Assembly (NCBI GenBank): GCA_019423725.1
Contig: JAHZAW010000031.1
Location: 1 to 16,955, forward strand
Source: Clostridiales bacterium
GTDB taxonomy: Bacteria > Bacillota > Clostridia > Lachnospirales > Anaerotignaceae
Direction: 5' to 3'
DNA length: 16,955 bases
Part shown: positions 14,994-16,955 of the stretch, piece after piece
Layout: each line of letters begins with the position of its first letter
How positions within the stretch are numbered: the stretch's first letter is position 1
Made by a program: the position numbers and the translations under genes
Notes under the pieces: generated by a model
Databases searched by the model: none
The model's input: the letters and a program-made list of their open reading frames with translations, nothing else
What the model was told of the DNA's origin: nothing

Positions 14994-16370
14994 TCAAGGC
15001 ATCAAAATCTCAGCTGCTTTTTGTATTTGTTCCTGGGTAGGAGTCCAGTAAAATGTTATTTCAACTATACGATTTTCCCAGCATACAAGATAGTGGTCCA
15101 GGATGCTGTCGCTCCAATGAAGCTGATATGCTTCCTGAGCATTCCATACTCCTGGGTCGATCGGTTCAAAGTGGTCAATGAATAGGGTATCGCCGTTTAT
15201 TTCATCCTGTCTTGAATTTATTAGCTTATTTTTAATGAAGTCATAAAGAAATGACATCTTTACATCGGTTATTTCATAGTTTATGGAATAATCAGCGTAA
15301 TTTTCAGAGCCAATGTTTTCCTCCCTGTATTCGCCATAGGACACAAGGAAGGTCTCCTGCTGATGTGCCTCCTTAGACCATTGAGAGTTGGTATCCATAA
15401 GTTCCTCAACTTCAAGGGGCAGGGTATCGTCATAGATATCAAAAACATATCCATTATGTTCATAGCTCCCAACGGGAACTTTTTCTTCGGTCAGTGGAAG
15501 CAGCTCGCCAAGGGAAGCAGCCAGTAAACAGGCTGTACCGGCAAAGACAAAGACAGTCAAAATCACAGTGCTTACAATAACATTTTTATGGCGTGAGAAT
15601 CCTTTTTTCTTGAGATAAGCCGTAAGTTTATAAGCAAGTAAAAATGCCACAGCCATAAAAGCCGCAAATACTATGACCGCTGCTGTATTTGAACTGCTGC
15701 CAAAGTACGATAAAAGGAGAAGCAGTGCGCCCAGTATGACAATTATCCAGTTTACCCACCTGTTTTGACTGACTGGAAGAAATATATCATTTTCAGCAGC
15801 AATTTTTGCCCGTTTGTGCCATCTGAAATACGAGCATATCTGAAATATAGCTCCAAAAAGAGACAGCAGCCAAAGGGGTATAAAAAATATTCGGCTTGTG
15901 TCAGAAAGATATTGGGACGGATCGCGTAACAGCTGAGATACCTGTAAAAACAGGCTCCAGAATATCAGCAAAATAAAGATCAGCTGTCCTGTAAGCATCT
16001 TTTTCATCATAGTACGGTGTATGTTTTCCACATGGGGAACGGGATCAGTCTCTATGGGAACGGCATCATCCCTGTCGGTACAAAAAATCTGCATGGCGTC
16101 CCAGCGGAGAACAAGACGCCATCCGTCCTGAGAACAGAAATCCTCCTTATCCAGCTGTTTTTCGCTGGGCTTGGGATCTAGTTCAGAGGCTCCGGGAAAA
16201 TAGGTAACAGCAAATCTAAGTTTTTTAGGCTCGATTTTTTCATAAGTCCAGAAGAAACTGCCAGCTTTGTATATCATCCAGCCTTCAGAAGCCATCTGCT
16301 CAAGTTTATTTTCAATAGTTTTATTATCGTAAAAAGAAAAATTTGCAATACTTCGCTTAAATGTTTTCAT
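14994..16370 (-). CDS. DUF2812 membrane protein with large C-terminal extracytoplasmic part
   Basis: 458 aa. The N-terminal 115 residues match DUF2812 (LEQMASEGWMIYKAGSFFWT, KLRFAVTYFPGASELDP, DGWRLVLRWDAMQIFCTDRD). Five hydrophobic segments follow at about 126-147, 161-182, 206-224, 228-251 and 263-286. With a cytoplasmic N-terminus, an odd number places the last 170 residues outside; that part is mixed, acidic and unrecognised. DUF2812 genes are commonly paired with PadR regulators, but no biochemical role is established. A sensor or envelope-stress function is a guess. ATG 16370 overlaps the padR stop (ATGA on the minus strand), with GGAAGAAG upstream inside padR, so both are translationally coupled. 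Confidence 0.85.
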   Translation of the reverse strand: MKTFKRSIANFSFYDNKTIENKLEQMASEGWMIYKAGSFFWTYEKIEPKKLRFAVTYFPGASELDPKPSEKQLDKEDFCSQDGWRLVLRWDAMQIFCTDRDDAVPIETDPVPHVENIHRTMMKKMLTGQLIFILLIFWSLFLQVSQLLRDPSQYLSDTSRIFFIPLWLLSLFGAIFQICSYFRWHKRAKIAAENDIFLPVSQNRWVNWIIVILGALLLLLSYFGSSSNTAAVIVFAAFMAVAFLLAYKLTAYLKKKGFSRHKNVIVSTVILTVFVFAGTACLLAASLGELLPLTEEKVPVGSYEHNGYVFDIYDDTLPLEVEELMDTNSQWSKEAHQQETFLVSYGEYREENIGSENYADYSINYEITDVKMSFLYDFIKNKLINSRQDEINGDTLFIDHFEPIDPGVWNAQEAYQLHWSDSILDHYLVCWENRIVEITFYWTPTQEQIQKAAEILMP

Positions 16371-16690
16371 AATTCTTCTTCCTTTCCAAGCAGTTTCTCA
16401 TAGTCTGCAGCCTGGGAGCGTATACGCATGTATTCACGCTCAAGCATTTCTTGTCCTTTTTCAGTTATCAGGTAGCTGCGGCGCCGTCCCTCTGTCTTTG
16501 TTTCCATTATCATTCCTTCTTCTGAAAACTGTTCCAGAAGATCGTATAAAGTTCCAGAACCTATGCTTACTCGGCCGTTTGTAAGGGTTCTGACCATTTC
16601 CAAAATATCAACTCCGCGGCATTCTTTATTCAGACAAAGCAGTATATAAAACATCTGTTCAGTGAGGGTCTTGAATCGTTCCCTGGGCAT
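16367..16690 (-). CDS. PadR-family transcriptional regulator
   Basis: 107 aa winged-helix regulator of the PadR family. LTEQMFYILLCL is the first helix, IGSGTLYDLLEQFSEEGMI the recognition helix region, and GRRRSYLITEKGQEMLERE the wing and following helix; a short C-terminal helix serves dimerisation. PadR proteins are usually repressors released by small hydrophobic or antimicrobial ligands and often control a neighbouring membrane protein. The ATG at 16690 is chosen because AGAGG (16702-16698) lies 7 nt upstream; the in-frame GTG at 16696 would be only 1 nt from it. It is the first gene of a two-gene unit with the DUF2812 gene, and its promoter carries paired palindromes that suggest self-repression. 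Confidence 0.92.
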   Translation of the reverse strand: MPRERFKTLTEQMFYILLCLNKECRGVDILEMVRTLTNGRVSIGSGTLYDLLEQFSEEGMIMETKTEGRRRSYLITEKGQEMLEREYMRIRSQAADYEKLLGKEEEL

Positions 16691-16705
16691 ATCCACACCT
16701 CTTTT

Positions 16706-16759
16706 CTCGATTATCGAGTTTATCTATTTTTATTATAACTCGAATATCGAGAAAGTCAA
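16706..16759 (-). promoter_or_regulatory. promoter with twin operators of the padR unit
   Basis: On the minus strand, TTGACT (16759-16754) and TATAAT (16737-16732) are 16 nt apart, a strong sigma-A promoter. A 13-bp palindrome CTCGAATATCGAG (16739-16751) fills the spacer, and a near-identical CTCGATTATCGAG (16706-16718) lies between the start point and the ribosome binding site. Centres are 33 bp apart, about three helical turns. Binding of PadR there should block its own unit. Confidence 0.8.
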
Positions 16760-16910
16760 CAGGCGATAAAAATTTTACTTTCTTCAAGCGGCGCAGAAGT
16801 AAGTTCAAGCCAAAATGACAAATGATAAAGTAGAGTGATACAGGGCGTAAAATGGATGCAGGGTCAGTTTATATTTGAATGTATAGGTGATTTTAAGCGG
16901 AAATAATTAT

Positions 16911-16934
16911 CCACCGGCCTAGCCGGTGGTTTTT
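16911..16934 (+). terminator. orphan terminator-like hairpin
   Basis: A perfect 8-bp GC-rich stem (CCACCGGC 16911-16918 with GCCGGTGG 16922-16929, 3-nt loop) is followed by a short T-run. No plus-strand gene lies between 16760 and 16910, and I see no coding region or clear promoter there. A second tight hairpin, GGGC-ATA-GCCC, follows at 16942-16952. The pair could end an unseen RNA or mark the edge of a mobile or repeated element. Confidence 0.55.
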
Positions 16935-16955
16935 CTTATGCGGGCATAGCCCTGC

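Noticed and set aside
16694..16696. GTG start for padR
   Set aside because: It is 1 nt from the Shine-Dalgarno; the ATG at 16690 has proper spacing.
1..16955. tRNA, rRNA or CRISPR array
   Set aside because: No cloverleaf-like sequence, rRNA stretch or regularly spaced direct repeats of CRISPR size were seen on either strand.

Overview
The window looks like a chromosomal segment of an anaerobic, low-to-mid GC Clostridia member (Bacillota), most likely Lachnospiraceae or a close relative. The basis is an AddB-type recombination subunit, strong AGGAGG ribosome binding sites, AT-rich spacers with sigma-A promoters and U-tailed hairpin terminators, a V-type ATPase operon in Enterococcus/Clostridium gene order, and a SpoIID-like wall protein. 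The assignment to a group is inference; no rRNA or marker phylogeny is available here.

Layout. (1) 1-2163: 3' two thirds of addB, cut by the left edge. (2) 2356-2670: a self-contained unit for a 59-residue, two-helix membrane protein, with its own extended -10 promoter and terminator. (3) 2671-3079: AT-rich control region with a perfect TTGACA-N17-TATAAT promoter and a leader of about 150 nt with competing hairpins. (4) 3080-11653: nine-gene V-type ATPase operon in the order ntpF-I-K-E-C-G-A-B-D, closed by a bidirectional terminator shared with the convergent next unit. (5) 11704-13541, minus strand: a two-gene unit encoding a beta-sandwich (carboxypeptidase-regulatory-like) protein and a SpoIID-like protein with three peptidoglycan-binding repeats; neither has a visible signal peptide. 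(6) 13740-14816: an exported protein with a copper-amine-oxidase-N-like domain and two chagasin-type (I42) cysteine-protease-inhibitor domains. (7) 14994-16690, minus strand: a PadR-type repressor translationally coupled to a DUF2812 membrane protein, with a promoter carrying two 13-bp palindromes. (8) 16760-16955: no gene seen; an orphan terminator-like hairpin lies near the right edge.

How the parts work together. The ATPase operon encodes the complete rotary core: A and B (catalytic hexamer), D and G (central stalk), E and F (peripheral stalk), C (socket), I and K (membrane motor). The K subunit keeps L57, T60, Q61, Y64, Q113 and E142, equivalent to the Enterococcus hirae Na+ ligands, so the enzyme is predicted to couple to Na+. 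Translation signals differ between junctions (overlaps, a hairpin over the ntpE ribosome binding site, a TTG start for ntpD), which could help set the unequal subunit stoichiometry.

The most interesting leads are the switch-like leader before the Na+ ATPase, the leaderless SpoIID/peptidoglycan-binding protein with its beta-sandwich partner, the tandem chagasin inhibitor under a repeat-rich promoter, and the predicted PadR operator pair.
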